DNA of 5,654 bases from Phycisphaerae bacterium (GCA_026984555.1 JALSRY010000026.1:1-5654), one strand, 5' to 3'. Positions 1-5,654 are shown, numbered from the stretch's first letter. Numbers and translations: made by a program. Notes: generated by a model from the letters alone, not told the origin.

Positions 1-2
1 TC

Positions 3-107
3 ATTCTCATGCTCTGCACGCTGGGATACTCCGTGCAGGCCAACGCGCGCCAGGGTGACATGGAAACGGGCGGCGACGCCAGCCTGCGCGATCTGGAGGC
101 CGTGTAG
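3..107 (+). CDS. C-terminal end of an unidentified plus-strand protein (partial)
   Basis: An open frame enters from the left edge and ends at TAG (105-107), giving 34 residues. It starts with a short hydrophobic run (ILMLCTLGYSV) and ends in a polar, acidic tail (GDMETGGDASLRDLEAV). About 29 of its 34 codons end in G or C, the same third-position bias as the certain genes here, and that is the main reason to believe it. The hydrophobic run could be the end of a membrane segment, but too little is visible to say so. The gene converges on the thiolase, with 65 bases between the two stop codons. I do not recognise the family and assign no function. Confidence 0.5.
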   Translation: MLMLCTLGYSVQANARQGDMETGGDASLRDLEAV

Positions 108-152
108 CGGTCCAGTCGCACGGCGGTGTTGCCGCGTGATGGTCGCTGCGGG

Positions 153-169
153 CGCGCCGGGTGAGCGCG
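153..169 (-). other. Stem-loop just after the thiolase stop codon
   Basis: CGCGC and GCGCG arms (165-169 and 153-157) form a perfect 5-bp stem around a 7-base loop, starting 3 bases after the thiolase TAG on the minus strand. No U-run follows, so it is not a standard intrinsic terminator. It could still slow RNA decay or mark the 3' end of the operon transcript. In such GC-rich DNA a short stem can arise by chance. Confidence 0.25.
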
Positions 170-172
170 GCC

Positions 173-1351
173 CTAGAGCATTTCGACCGCCATCGCGACG
201 GCATTGCCACCGCCGAGACAGATCGCGGTGACGCCACGCTTGGCCTGGTTCTGTTTGAGGACGCTCAGCAGCGTCACGAGCACGCGGGCTGCGCTGGCAC
301 CGATGGGGTGCCCGAGGGCGATGGCGCCGCCGTGGACATTGACGTTTTCACCGTCGAGTTCGAGCGCCTTGAGGCCGGCGAGCGTTTGCGACGCGAACGC
401 CTCGTTGAGCTCGAAGTAGTCCACGTCGGCGAGGGACCAGCCGGCTTTTTCGCAGACCATCTTGACGGCTTGCGGGGGGGTGAAGAAGAGCTCCTTGGGC
501 GGGCCGCCGGCCGTGGCTTGGGCGACGATCCGCGCGACGGGCGCGGCGTTGCAGCGTTTGGCTCCCGCCTCGCTGGCGACCAGCAGCATTGCGACGCCGT
601 CGGAAAGCTGGGAGGCGTTGCCGGCGGTGACGGTGCCGTCTTTGGCGAACGCGGGCCGGAGCTTGCCGAGCGATTCGAGCGTCGTATCCGCACGGTAGGT
701 CTCGTCCTGGGAGAATGTGCCCTTCTTGCGGGGCAACTCGATCGGGACGACCTCATCGGCAAAGCGCCCCTGTTCCCAGGCGGCCGCCGCCCGCTGCTGG
801 CTCTTGAGTGCCCATTCATCCTGCATCTGGCGGGTCAGACCGGCCTTCTCGGCGGTGTATTCGGCGAGCACACCCATCAGCTCGCCCGAGTAGACGTTGG
901 TCAGGCCGTCGTAGAGCATCTCATCGACCATTTCGGCGTGGCCGAACTTGCTCCCGGCGCGCATGGTGCGTGAGAGGAACGGCGCCTGGCTCATGGACTC
1001 GATGCCCCCGGCGAGCACGAGGTCGGCGTCGCCGGCGCGGATGGCCTGGTCGGCGAACATGACGGCCTGGAGACCGCTGCCGCAGACCTTGTTGACCGTG
1101 CAGCACGAGATGCGGTCGTGGATACCGGCACCGAGGGCGACCTGTCGCGCGGGGTTCTGGCCGCAACCGGCCTGCAACACCTGACCGACGAACACCTCGT
1201 CGAATCCTTGCGGATCGGCGCCGGCTCCTTGAATCAGAGCCCGGGCGACCTGCGCGCCGACGTCGGTCGCGGCCATCTTCGAAAGCGTGCCGAGGAAGCT
1301 GCCGATCGGGCTTCGGCGACCGGCTACGATGTACGCACAGTCGTTGGCCAT
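173..1351 (-). CDS. Thiolase (acetyl-CoA C-acyltransferase family)
   Basis: A complete 392-residue thiolase, the usual length for this cytosolic family. It catalyses reversible CoA-dependent cleavage of a 3-ketoacyl-CoA, or condensation of two acetyl-CoA. All catalytic elements are visible: nucleophile Cys90 in NKVCGSG, Asn316 in ELNEAFA (oxyanion hole), His348 in GHPIGASAARV, and Cys378 in CLGGGNAVAMA. This numbering is almost the same as the biosynthetic Zoogloea thiolase (Cys89, Asn316, His348, Cys378). Three pocket loops depart from the acetoacetyl-CoA thiolase pattern: SGELMG (155-160) where HMG is usual, AEYTA where AENxA is usual, and ELFFTPP (287-293) where MGxGP is usual. Acetoacetyl-CoA specificity is therefore uncertain. 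The ATG start has an AAAGGA ribosome site 6 bases upstream. It is the last gene of the putative operon with the two acyl-CoA dehydrogenases, so beta-oxidation or short-chain acyl-CoA metabolism is the likely setting. Family membership is certain; substrate is not. Confidence 0.96.
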   Translation of the reverse strand: MANDCAYIVAGRRSPIGSFLGTLSKMAATDVGAQVARALIQGAGADPQGFDEVFVGQVLQAGCGQNPARQVALGAGIHDRISCCTVNKVCGSGLQAVMFADQAIRAGDADLVLAGGIESMSQAPFLSRTMRAGSKFGHAEMVDEMLYDGLTNVYSGELMGVLAEYTAEKAGLTRQMQDEWALKSQQRAAAAWEQGRFADEVVPIELPRKKGTFSQDETYRADTTLESLGKLRPAFAKDGTVTAGNASQLSDGVAMLLVASEAGAKRCNAAPVARIVAQATAGGPPKELFFTPPQAVKMVCEKAGWSLADVDYFELNEAFASQTLAGLKALELDGENVNVHGGAIALGHPIGASAARVLVTLLSVLKQNQAKRGVTAICLGGGNAVAMAVEML

Positions 1352-1357
1352 GACATG

Positions 1358-1363
1358 TCCTTT
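1358..1363 (-). promoter_or_regulatory. Ribosome binding site of the thiolase
   Basis: On the minus strand, AAAGGA lies 6 bases before the ATG at 1351-1349. It supports this start. Another ATG 3 bases further upstream (in CATGTCATG) is also in frame but sits too close to the AAAGGA motif to be preferred. Confidence 0.7.
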
Positions 1364-1422
1364 CGTGTTGCTTGTCTGCGACCGAGTGCACGCCAGGCGG
1401 TCGTCGGGCCGCCGGCCGGCAA

Positions 1423-1438
1423 CGCGGGCGGTCCCGCG
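1423..1438 (-). other. Intercistronic stem-loop after the first acyl-CoA dehydrogenase
   Basis: CGCGGG and CCCGCG form a perfect 6-bp stem with a 4-base loop, 9 bases after the TAG of the dehydrogenase at 1448-2611. Next to it, at 1411-1420, is the 10-base palindrome GCCGGCCGGC, which could pair in competition. No U-run follows, so full termination is unlikely. The structure could tune thiolase expression or protect the upstream message from 3' decay; that role is inference. Confidence 0.35.
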
Positions 1439-1447
1439 CCGAGCGTG

Positions 1448-2611
1448 CTATCTCGCCGTGACCCACTGGGGGTCGGTGAGTATTTTCCGCGCGATGACGA
1501 GCCGCTGCACTTCACTGGTACCCTCGTACAGCTCGGTGATCTTGGCGTCGCGCAGGTAGCGCTCCACCGGATAGTCCATGCAGTAGCCGTAGCCGCCGTG
1601 GATCTGGATCGCGGCGTTGGTGACCCGGCTGGCCATCTCGCTGGCGAAGACCTTGGCCATCGCGGCTTCCGCTTCGTAGGGCCGCTTGTTCTGCTTGAGC
1701 CACGCGCCGCGGCGGGTCAGCACGCGGGCGGCCGCCAGCTCGGTGGCCATGTCGGCGAGCTTGGTCTGAATCGCCTGGAACGCGCTGATCGGCCGGCCGA
1801 ACTGCTGGCGTTCCTGGCTGTAGGCCAGCGCGGTATCGAGCGCCGCCTGGGCGATGCCGATGGCCTGCGCGGCGACGCCCAGCCGACCGCCATCGAGCGT
1901 CGTCAGCGCCACCCGCAGCCCCCGCCCGCGTTCGCCGAGCAGGTTTTCTTTCGGCACGACGCAATCTTCGAAGATCAGCTCGGCGGTCGAGCTGGCCCGG
2001 ATGCCGAGTTTCTCCTCGAGCTTGCCCACCGTCAGCCCCGGCCGGTCTTTCTCGACGATGAAGGCCGACAGTCGGTGGCGCTTGTCGTCCGGGTCGGTGA
2101 CGGCGAACAGCACGATCACATGGGCCTCGCGGCCGTTGGTGACGAAGTTCTTGGTTCCGGTGACGTGCCAGCCGTCATCTTTCTCGACCGCCATGCAGCG
2201 GGCGGCGCCGGCGTCGGACCCGCTGCCCGGCTCGGTGAGGGAAAAACAGCCGATCCACTCCCCGCTGGCGAGCTTCGGCAGGTACTTCTGCTTCTGCTCC
2301 TCGGTTCCCCAGTTGAGGATCGGATCAACGCACAGCGAGTGGTGGGCGGACATGAGGATGCCCGTCGCGGCGCAGGCCCGCGACAGCTCCTCGACCGCCG
2401 CCACGTAGGAGACGCAATCCAACCCCGCGCCGCCGTACTCGCTCGGCACGTAGATGCCCAGCAGCCCCATTTCGCCGAGCTGCTCGATCAGCCCGTCTTC
2501 GAACTTGTGCTCGCGGTCGCGCTGTTCGGCCTTCGGAGCGATCGCGCCATCGCAAAAATCGCGGATGGCATCCAACAACTGCCGCTGTTCGTCGTCAAGA
2601 TTGAAATCCAC
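1448..2611 (-). CDS. Acyl-CoA dehydrogenase, short/branched-chain type
   Basis: A complete 387-residue FAD-dependent acyl-CoA dehydrogenase. It would oxidise an acyl-CoA to the trans-2-enoyl-CoA and pass electrons to electron-transfer flavoprotein. It shows the family order: an N-terminal helical domain (about 5-118), the beta domain with LTEPGSGSDA (125-134) and TGTKNFVTNG (151-160) for FAD and substrate, then the C-terminal helical domain with RQQFGRPI (268-275) and QIHGGYGY (336-343). The predicted catalytic base is Glu363 in LYEGTSEVQR, as in butyryl-CoA dehydrogenases. The position of the alternative base used by isovaleryl-CoA dehydrogenase is Gly242 (LDGGR), which argues against that identity. 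The start is GTG, chosen because AAAAGGA lies 8 bases upstream and the protein then begins with a normal family N-terminus (MDFNLDDEQRQLLDAIRDF). It is the middle gene of the putative operon. Best guess is a C4-C6 straight or methyl-branched substrate; the exact one is not readable from sequence. Confidence 0.96.
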   Translation of the reverse strand: MDFNLDDEQRQLLDAIRDFCDGAIAPKAEQRDREHKFEDGLIEQLGEMGLLGIYVPSEYGGAGLDCVSYVAAVEELSRACAATGILMSAHHSLCVDPILNWGTEEQKQKYLPKLASGEWIGCFSLTEPGSGSDAGAARCMAVEKDDGWHVTGTKNFVTNGREAHVIVLFAVTDPDDKRHRLSAFIVEKDRPGLTVGKLEEKLGIRASSTAELIFEDCVVPKENLLGERGRGLRVALTTLDGGRLGVAAQAIGIAQAALDTALAYSQERQQFGRPISAFQAIQTKLADMATELAAARVLTRRGAWLKQNKRPYEAEAAMAKVFASEMASRVTNAAIQIHGGYGYCMDYPVERYLRDAKITELYEGTSEVQRLVIARKILTDPQWVTAR

Positions 2612-2619
2612 GGCTGCTG

Positions 2620-2626
2620 TCCTTTT
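2620..2626 (-). promoter_or_regulatory. Ribosome binding site deciding a GTG start
   Basis: On the minus strand, AAAAGGA lies 8 bases before the GTG at 2611-2609. The strong site and good spacing support this non-ATG start. The bases before it are A/C-rich (ACACAAACACACAAAAGGACA), similar to the leader of the thiolase. Confidence 0.7.
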
Positions 2627-2670
2627 GTGTGTTTGTGTCGTTTTTTGTATTCGAAACAGGCCGGGCCGGA

Positions 2671-2688
2671 GCCCCGCCGGGGTGGGGC
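2671..2688 (-). other. Intercistronic stem-loop after the second acyl-CoA dehydrogenase
   Basis: GCCCC (2671-2675) and GGGGC (2684-2688) pair in a 5-bp stem around an 8-base loop, 4 bases after the TGA of the dehydrogenase at 2693-3841. An alternative is CCCC/GGGG (2672-2675 with 2679-2682) around a 3-base loop. Only a short TGTTTC follows, not a U-run, so this is at most a weak attenuator or an RNA-stability element within the operon. Confidence 0.3.
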
Positions 2689-2692
2689 CGCT

Positions 2693-3841
2693 TCAGCCGA
2701 CGTTGAGCAGCTCGCGCGCGATGACGATCCGCTGAATCTGGCTGCTGCCCTCGCCGATCTCGCATAGCTTCGCGTCGCGCATGTAACGCTCCACCGGCAT
2801 GTCTTTCGTGTAGCCGTAGCCCCCGTGAATCTGGATCGCGTCGAGGCAGACCCGCGTGGCCATCTCGCTGGCGAACAGCTTGGCGACGCACGCCTTGAGG
2901 CGATCCGACCGGCCCGCGTCGAGCGTCAGCGCGGCATCGTGAACCAGCAGACGACCGGCCTCGACCTGCGTGGCCATGTCGGCAAGCGTGAACGAAATCG
3001 CCTGGTGACGCGCGATCGGCTTGCCAAACGCCTCCCGTTCGTTGGCGTACGCGATGGCCTCTTCGAGTGCTCCGCGCGCCAGCCCGATCGACAGCGCACC
3101 AATCGCCACCCGGCCACGCTCCAGCACCGCCAGCGCGTTCTTGTAGCCTTCGCCCTCCTGGCCCAACAGCGCATCGGCTCCGACCCGGCAATCCTCGAAC
3201 GTCAGCGGCACCGTGTCGCTGGAGCGCATGCCCATCTTGTCTTCCTTGGCACCGATCGTGAACCCCTCGGTGCCGCGTTCGACGATGAATGCCGAGATGC
3301 CTTTGGCACCGGCCTCGGGGTCGGTGCGGGCCATGACCACGAACACCTGCGCCCGCGATCCGTTGGTGATGAACATCTTCTGCCCGGTGATCTTCCAGCC
3401 GTCACCGTCGCGCACCGCGCGGGTCTTGAGGGCGGCGGCGTCGGAGCCGCAACTCGGCTCCGTGAGTCCCCAGGCACCGATGTACTCCCCGGTGGCGAGC
3501 TTGGGCAGGTACTTCTTCTTCTGCTCGTCGTTGCCGGACATGCGGATCTGCGAGACGCACAGCCCGTTGTGGGCGGCGACGAACAGGGCCACGCCGCCGT
3601 CCTGCCGGGCGAGTTCCTCGATGATGACCGCGTTCGCGAGGTAGCCCAGCCCGGCCCCGCCATACTCGGGCTCGACCATGATGCCGAGCAAGCCGAGCTC
3701 CGCGAGCTTGCGGACCAGGTCATCCGGGATGGCCTGGTCGCGATCCCATTGCCGCGCGTGCGGGCGGATCTCGTTCGCGGCGAAATCGCGAACCATGTCA
3801 CGTAGGGCCACAACATCTTCAGGCAGATCGAAGCTCATCAT
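2693..3841 (-). CDS. Acyl-CoA dehydrogenase, second paralogue
   Basis: A complete FAD-dependent acyl-CoA dehydrogenase, 382 residues from the chosen start. Family landmarks in order: helical N-domain, [10 protein letters not shown] (126-135), [11 protein letters not shown] (151-161), EREAFGKPI (268-276), [17 protein letters not shown] (337-353), and predicted catalytic Glu364 in [11 protein letters not shown]. The isovaleryl-type base position is Gly243, so that enzyme is unlikely. It differs from its neighbour at ligand loops: PSCGSDA instead of PGSGSDA, and GEGSSQ instead of YEGTSE. It probably takes a different acyl chain. The start is uncertain. ATG at 3841 has GGAAGG 9 bases upstream and gives the usual N-terminus ([11 protein letters not shown]); the adjacent ATG at 3838 is also possible. 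ATG 3865 and TTG 3883 would add 8 or 14 residues (PPGRLFE-like) that do not resemble the family. It is the first gene of the putative three-gene operon, and electrons should go to electron-transfer flavoprotein. Confidence 0.95.
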   Translation of the reverse strand: MMSFDLPEDVVALRDMVRDFAANEIRPHARQWDRDQAIPDDLVRKLAELGLLGIMVEPEYGGAGLGYLANAVIIEELARQDGGVALFVAAHNGLCVSQIRMSGNDEQKKKYLPKLATGEYIGAWGLTEPSCGSDAAALKTRAVRDGDGWKITGQKMFITNGSRAQVFVVMARTDPEAGAKGISAFIVERGTEGFTIGAKEDKMGMRSSDTVPLTFEDCRVGADALLGQEGEGYKNALAVLERGRVAIGALSIGLARGALEEAIAYANEREAFGKPIARHQAISFTLADMATQVEAGRLLVHDAALTLDAGRSDRLKACVAKLFASEMATRVCLDAIQIHGGYGYTKDMPVERYMRDAKLCEIGEGSSQIQRIVIARELLNVG

Positions 3842-3850
3842 CTCAAACAA

Positions 3851-3856
3851 CCTTCC
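3851..3856 (-). promoter_or_regulatory. Ribosome binding site of the second acyl-CoA dehydrogenase
   Basis: On the minus strand, GGAAGG lies 9 bases before the ATG at 3841-3839 and 12 before the ATG at 3838-3836. It favours the first of the two adjacent ATGs. Initiation at the upstream ATG 3865 or TTG 3883 would place this motif inside the coding sequence. Confidence 0.55.
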
Positions 3857-3902
3857 GGGGGGCATGTCGGCCCGGTCCACCAACCGCGCCGGATTCGCGG
3901 AT

Positions 3903-3931
3903 ATCCTAGCCCCACCCGGCCGGCATTTGAA
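3903..3931 (-). promoter_or_regulatory. Candidate sigma-70-type promoter for the three-gene operon
   Basis: On the minus strand, TTCAAA (3931-3926) and TAGGAT (3908-3903) are separated by exactly 17 bases. Each matches 4 of 6 positions of the classical -35 and -10 boxes. Transcription would start near 3896, giving a leader of about 55 bases that includes the ribosome site of the first dehydrogenase. Position and spacing are good, but the boxes are modest and promoter rules in the likely host phylum are not well defined. Confidence 0.35.
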
Positions 3932-4067
3932 GAGCGCCGGGGCACGGCCCGCCAGGTCTCCGGGCCTGCGATTGGTTCTGCTGCTCCGGCACCCGGTGCT
4001 ACTTGGTTTCGAGACTTGGCGTGACGTGACGAGGTAGCATCGAATCTCGTGAAGACTGATTGAAGGA

Positions 4068-4120
4068 TGGGGCCTCCTCCAGGCTGTCTTGTCACAAGAA
4101 CTTACACAGGAGGAGCCCCA
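4068..4120. repeat. Imperfect inverted repeat with a nested inner hairpin
   Basis: The left arm TGGGGCCTCCTCC (4068-4080) and right arm GGAGGAGCCCCA (4109-4120) pair over 12 bp with a single bulged C. Inside the 28-base spacer is a second, perfect hairpin, TCTTG-TCA-CAAGA (4087-4099). The spacer is visibly richer in A and T than the surroundings. Read on the minus strand it lies 65 bases past the sulfatase stop and could end or protect that transcript, but no U-run follows on either strand. Other readings are a structured RNA, a repeat-family unit, or a transposon-end remnant. The pairing is directly visible; the role is unknown. Confidence 0.6.
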
Positions 4121-4141
4121 AGGCTACTACAACAGGACGAC

Positions 4142-4159
4142 GCGGCCGGATCGAGCCGC
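4142..4159 (-). other. Stem-loop downstream of the sulfatase stop
   Basis: GCGGC and GCCGC arms (4142-4146, 4155-4159) form a perfect 5-bp stem with an 8-base loop, 25 bases after the sulfatase TAG on the minus strand. There is no U-run. It is a weak candidate for a 3'-end structure and could be chance in GC-rich DNA. Confidence 0.2.
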
Positions 4160-4184
4160 AGGCCAACGGCGACCCGCGCCGCGG

Positions 4185-5654
4185 CTACTCACCGATGAGG
4201 CTGATCTCCGCGATGGATGTAAACGGCCGCCCGGCCACCTCCGTCAGCACACGTAGCCGCAGGTATCGCCCGTTCGTCGCCCTGAACCGGATCTCCTGCT
4301 CAAAGGCGCCGGCCTCGAAACGCCCCGTCGCCACCGGCTTGCCGAAATCCTTCGGCGACGAGCCGATGTACACCTCGAAGTCGCCGATCATGCCGTTCAC
4401 GCCCCCGTCCTGACGCGGCAGGTATCGCAATCCCTCGATGCGGTGGGTACGGCCGAGATCGATCACGATCTCGTGCGGGGGCGGGTCCGCCCCGCCGCGC
4501 CACTTGGTATGCCAGATCGTCGCCGGATCGCCATCGAAAGCGTTACCACCGAGCTTGCCGTTGAATCTCGATTCGCTGTCCACGCGCACGAGTCGCCACT
4601 GGTCCTTGGGAATCAACGGCGCCGGCGAAAGGGGTTTGGTCGCCCGGGCGGGAAGCAGCGGGAAATACTTCGATGGGGTTCGCGCAGTCTTCATGATCTG
4701 CGCGATGCGTCTTACGACGTCCGGGTGCTCGTCGGCGATATCGTGGGTTTCGCCGACATCGTTCGAAAGATCGTACAGCGCAATCGGTGCGTCGGGGTTC
4801 TTGCGCAGCCCGAGCCGCAACGCCTTCCAGCGCCCCATGCGCACCGCCTGTCCGCCGCCACGTCCCGTATACTCCCAGTAAAGGTATTCATGCTCCTTTT
4901 GCCCCGGCCGTCCCAGCAACGTCGGCAAGATGCTGATCCCGTCGGCATCGCTCGGCGTCTTGCCGCCGGCGAGGTCCATCACGGTGGGCAGCACGTCCCA
5001 GAACGCACACACGTGGTCGCTGACCGTGCCTGGCTTGATGTGCCCCGTCCACCGCGCGATCAACGGAACGCGTATTCCCCCCTCGTAGAGGTCACATTTC
5101 AGCCCCCGCAGCGGCCCCGTGCTATGGAAGAACTTCGAGTCCGTCCCGCCGTTGAACGTCGGCCCGTTGTCGCTGGCGAAAATGATCAGCGTATCCTTTC
5201 CCAACCCCAGATCGTCGATCAGCCGCACCAGTCGGCCGATATCCCGATCCATCCGGCTGACCATCGCCGCATACGTCGCCCGCGGCTCGGGGTTGGGCAG
5301 GTAGCCTTTCTGCCCGAGGTAAGGCTTCTCATCGAACTTGCCGTGGTACGGCGTCAGCGAGTCTTTCGGCACCTGGAGCGCCACGTGCGGCACGGTCGTT
5401 GCGAAATACAGGAAGAACGGCTTGTCCTTGTGCGCCCGCACGAATCGCAAGGCGTCGTCGATCATCAGATCGGGGGCATACAGCTTGCCGCGAAAACGCG
5501 CGTACCCGGACGGATCGGCCGGCGGCTTCTTGAGCTTCTGGTGCGCTGCGAACCACTTGTTACCCGGCAGCATCTCCTTGTGTCCATCCCGCCACAGGTG
5601 CGTCGGGTAGTAGTTGTGGGCCACGCGCTGGCACAGATACCCGTAGAAATGGTC
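4185..5654 (-). CDS. Sulfatase with C-terminal F5/8 type C (discoidin-like) domain, N-terminus missing
   Basis: The last 489 residues of an arylsulfatase A-like enzyme that hydrolyses a sulfate ester. The frame is open to the right edge, and the first visible residues, DHFYGYLCQRVAHNYYP, are typical of the interior of such enzymes. The GTG near 5624 is therefore not the start. Visible active-site elements: TTVPH (His90), the metal-binding pair in FASDNGP (Asp162, Asn163), and Lys186 in RGLKCDLYEGGIRVP. The sulfatase C-subdomain continues with HVCAFWDVLPTVMDLAG and GRWKALRLG. Missing from view are the signal peptide, the first metal aspartates, and the C-x-P/S-x-R site converted to formylglycine. 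Residues about 353-489 (4188-4598) form an F5/8 type C module (SRFNGKLGGNAFDGDPATIW; IVIDLGRTHRIEGLRYLP; FEVYIGSS; RYLRLRVL), a fold that usually binds carbohydrate. The protein is probably exported and acts on a sulfated polysaccharide; the substrate is not readable. It is likely a separate transcription unit from the downstream operon. Confidence 0.95.
   Translation of the reverse strand, partial: DHFYGYLCQRVAHNYYPTHLWRDGHKEMLPGNKWFAAHQKLKKPPADPSGYARFRGKLYAPDLMIDDALRFVRAHKDKPFFLYFATTVPHVALQVPKDSLTPYHGKFDEKPYLGQKGYLPNPEPRATYAAMVSRMDRDIGRLVRLIDDLGLGKDTLIIFASDNGPTFNGGTDSKFFHSTGPLRGLKCDLYEGGIRVPLIARWTGHIKPGTVSDHVCAFWDVLPTVMDLAGGKTPSDADGISILPTLLGRPGQKEHEYLYWEYTGRGGGQAVRMGRWKALRLGLRKNPDAPIALYDLSNDVGETHDIADEHPDVVRRIAQIMKTARTPSKYFPLLPARATKPLSPAPLIPKDQWRLVRVDSESRFNGKLGGNAFDGDPATIWHTKWRGGADPPPHEIVIDLGRTHRIEGLRYLPRQDGGVNGMIGDFEVYIGSSPKDFGKPVATGRFEAGAFEQEIRFRATNGRYLRLRVLTEVAGRPFTSIAEISLIGE

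Larger units (their letters stand above)
3842..4184. other. 343-base intergenic region between sulfatase and acyl-CoA dehydrogenase operon
   Basis: No convincing gene is seen on either strand; open frames here lack family-like composition or good ribosome sites. From right to left it contains a GCGGC/GCCGC stem (4142-4146 with 4155-4159), 25 bases past the sulfatase stop; the large imperfect inverted repeat at 4068-4120; a tandem GTGACGTGAC at 4021-4030; and the candidate promoter at 3903-3931. The length fits the 3' end of one transcription unit plus the promoter region of the next. The inverted repeat may be a leftover of a small mobile or repeated element. Confidence 0.6.

Noticed and set aside
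7..237. Minus-strand 76-codon open frame at the left edge
   Set aside because: It overlaps the thiolase 3' end out of frame, and its composition (R, P, A rich) is typical of a shadow frame.
161..973. Plus-strand open frame of 270 codons opposite the thiolase
   Set aside because: It is the antisense shadow of a complete thiolase and has no family-like motifs.
1411..1420. Palindrome GCCGGCCGGC as a regulator site
   Set aside because: A 10-base all-GC palindrome is expected by chance in this composition, and it lies between operon genes rather than at a promoter.
1118..2767. Plus-strand open frame of 549 codons opposite the first acyl-CoA dehydrogenase
   Set aside because: It lies antisense to a certain gene and arises from GC-rich codon bias. 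Its translation is low-complexity (G, A, R, L, D rich) and has no recognisable domain.
2825..3805. Plus-strand open frame of 326 codons opposite the second acyl-CoA dehydrogenase
   Set aside because: It is the antisense shadow of a complete gene, again explained by GC-rich codon use.
2693..3841. Identification of either dehydrogenase as isovaleryl-CoA dehydrogenase
   Set aside because: The residue at the isovaleryl-type catalytic base position is glycine in both proteins, while the glutamate near the C-terminus is present.
4021..4030. Tandem GTGACGTGAC as an operator
   Set aside because: Two copies of a 5-base unit are too short and not palindromic; nothing ties it to a known regulator.
3838..4095. 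Minus-strand 85-codon open frame in the intergenic gap
   Set aside because: It begins inside the inverted repeat, lacks a clear ribosome site, resembles no family I know, and ends at the start of the dehydrogenase while covering its promoter candidate.
4060..4413. Plus-strand 117-codon open frame across the inverted repeat into the sulfatase 3' end
   Set aside because: Much of it is antisense to the sulfatase discoidin domain. The basic, threonine-rich N-terminal part is not recognisable as a transposase or other protein.
5622..5624. GTG as the start of the sulfatase
   Set aside because: The frame continues to the window edge with DHFYGYLCQR, which matches sulfatase interiors. Starting at GTG would remove the catalytic N-terminal part.

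Overview
This window is GC-rich, has GC-biased third codon positions, and carries four long minus-strand genes that read right to left. In transcription order they are: the C-terminal part of a sulfatase with an appended discoidin-like domain, two paralogous acyl-CoA dehydrogenases, and a thiolase. A sulfatase ending in an F5/8 type C module, next to lipid and organic-acid catabolism genes in a high-GC bacterium, suggests a Planctomycetota-like genome. That is inferred from gene style; no rRNA or other marker gene is present.

Layout from the left. Positions 3-107 hold the last 34 codons of a plus-strand gene cut by the window edge; it converges on the thiolase. Positions 173-1351 encode a thiolase, 1448-2611 a short/branched-chain-type acyl-CoA dehydrogenase, and 2693-3841 a second acyl-CoA dehydrogenase. 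These three are co-oriented with gaps of 96 and 81 bases, so they are probably one operon. The best promoter candidate lies at 3903-3931. Positions 3842-4184 are a 343-base intergenic stretch that also holds a strong imperfect inverted repeat (4068-4120). Positions 4185-5654 are the sulfatase, whose N-terminus, with the expected formylglycine site, lies beyond the right edge.

How the genes work together. The dehydrogenases would introduce the alpha,beta double bond into acyl-CoA substrates using FAD, passing electrons to electron-transfer flavoprotein. The thiolase would cleave the resulting 3-ketoacyl-CoA, or run in reverse by condensing acetyl-CoA. The hydratase and 3-hydroxyacyl-CoA dehydrogenase steps are not encoded here, so they must be supplied elsewhere. 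The sulfatase is separated by the large gap and is probably an independent, exported enzyme acting on a sulfated polymer.

I see no clear new biological system here. The items most worth a second look are the nested inverted repeat at 4068-4120, three diverged active-site loops in an otherwise catalytically complete thiolase, and a repeated pattern of a stem-loop after the stop codon followed by an A/C-rich leader between the operon genes.
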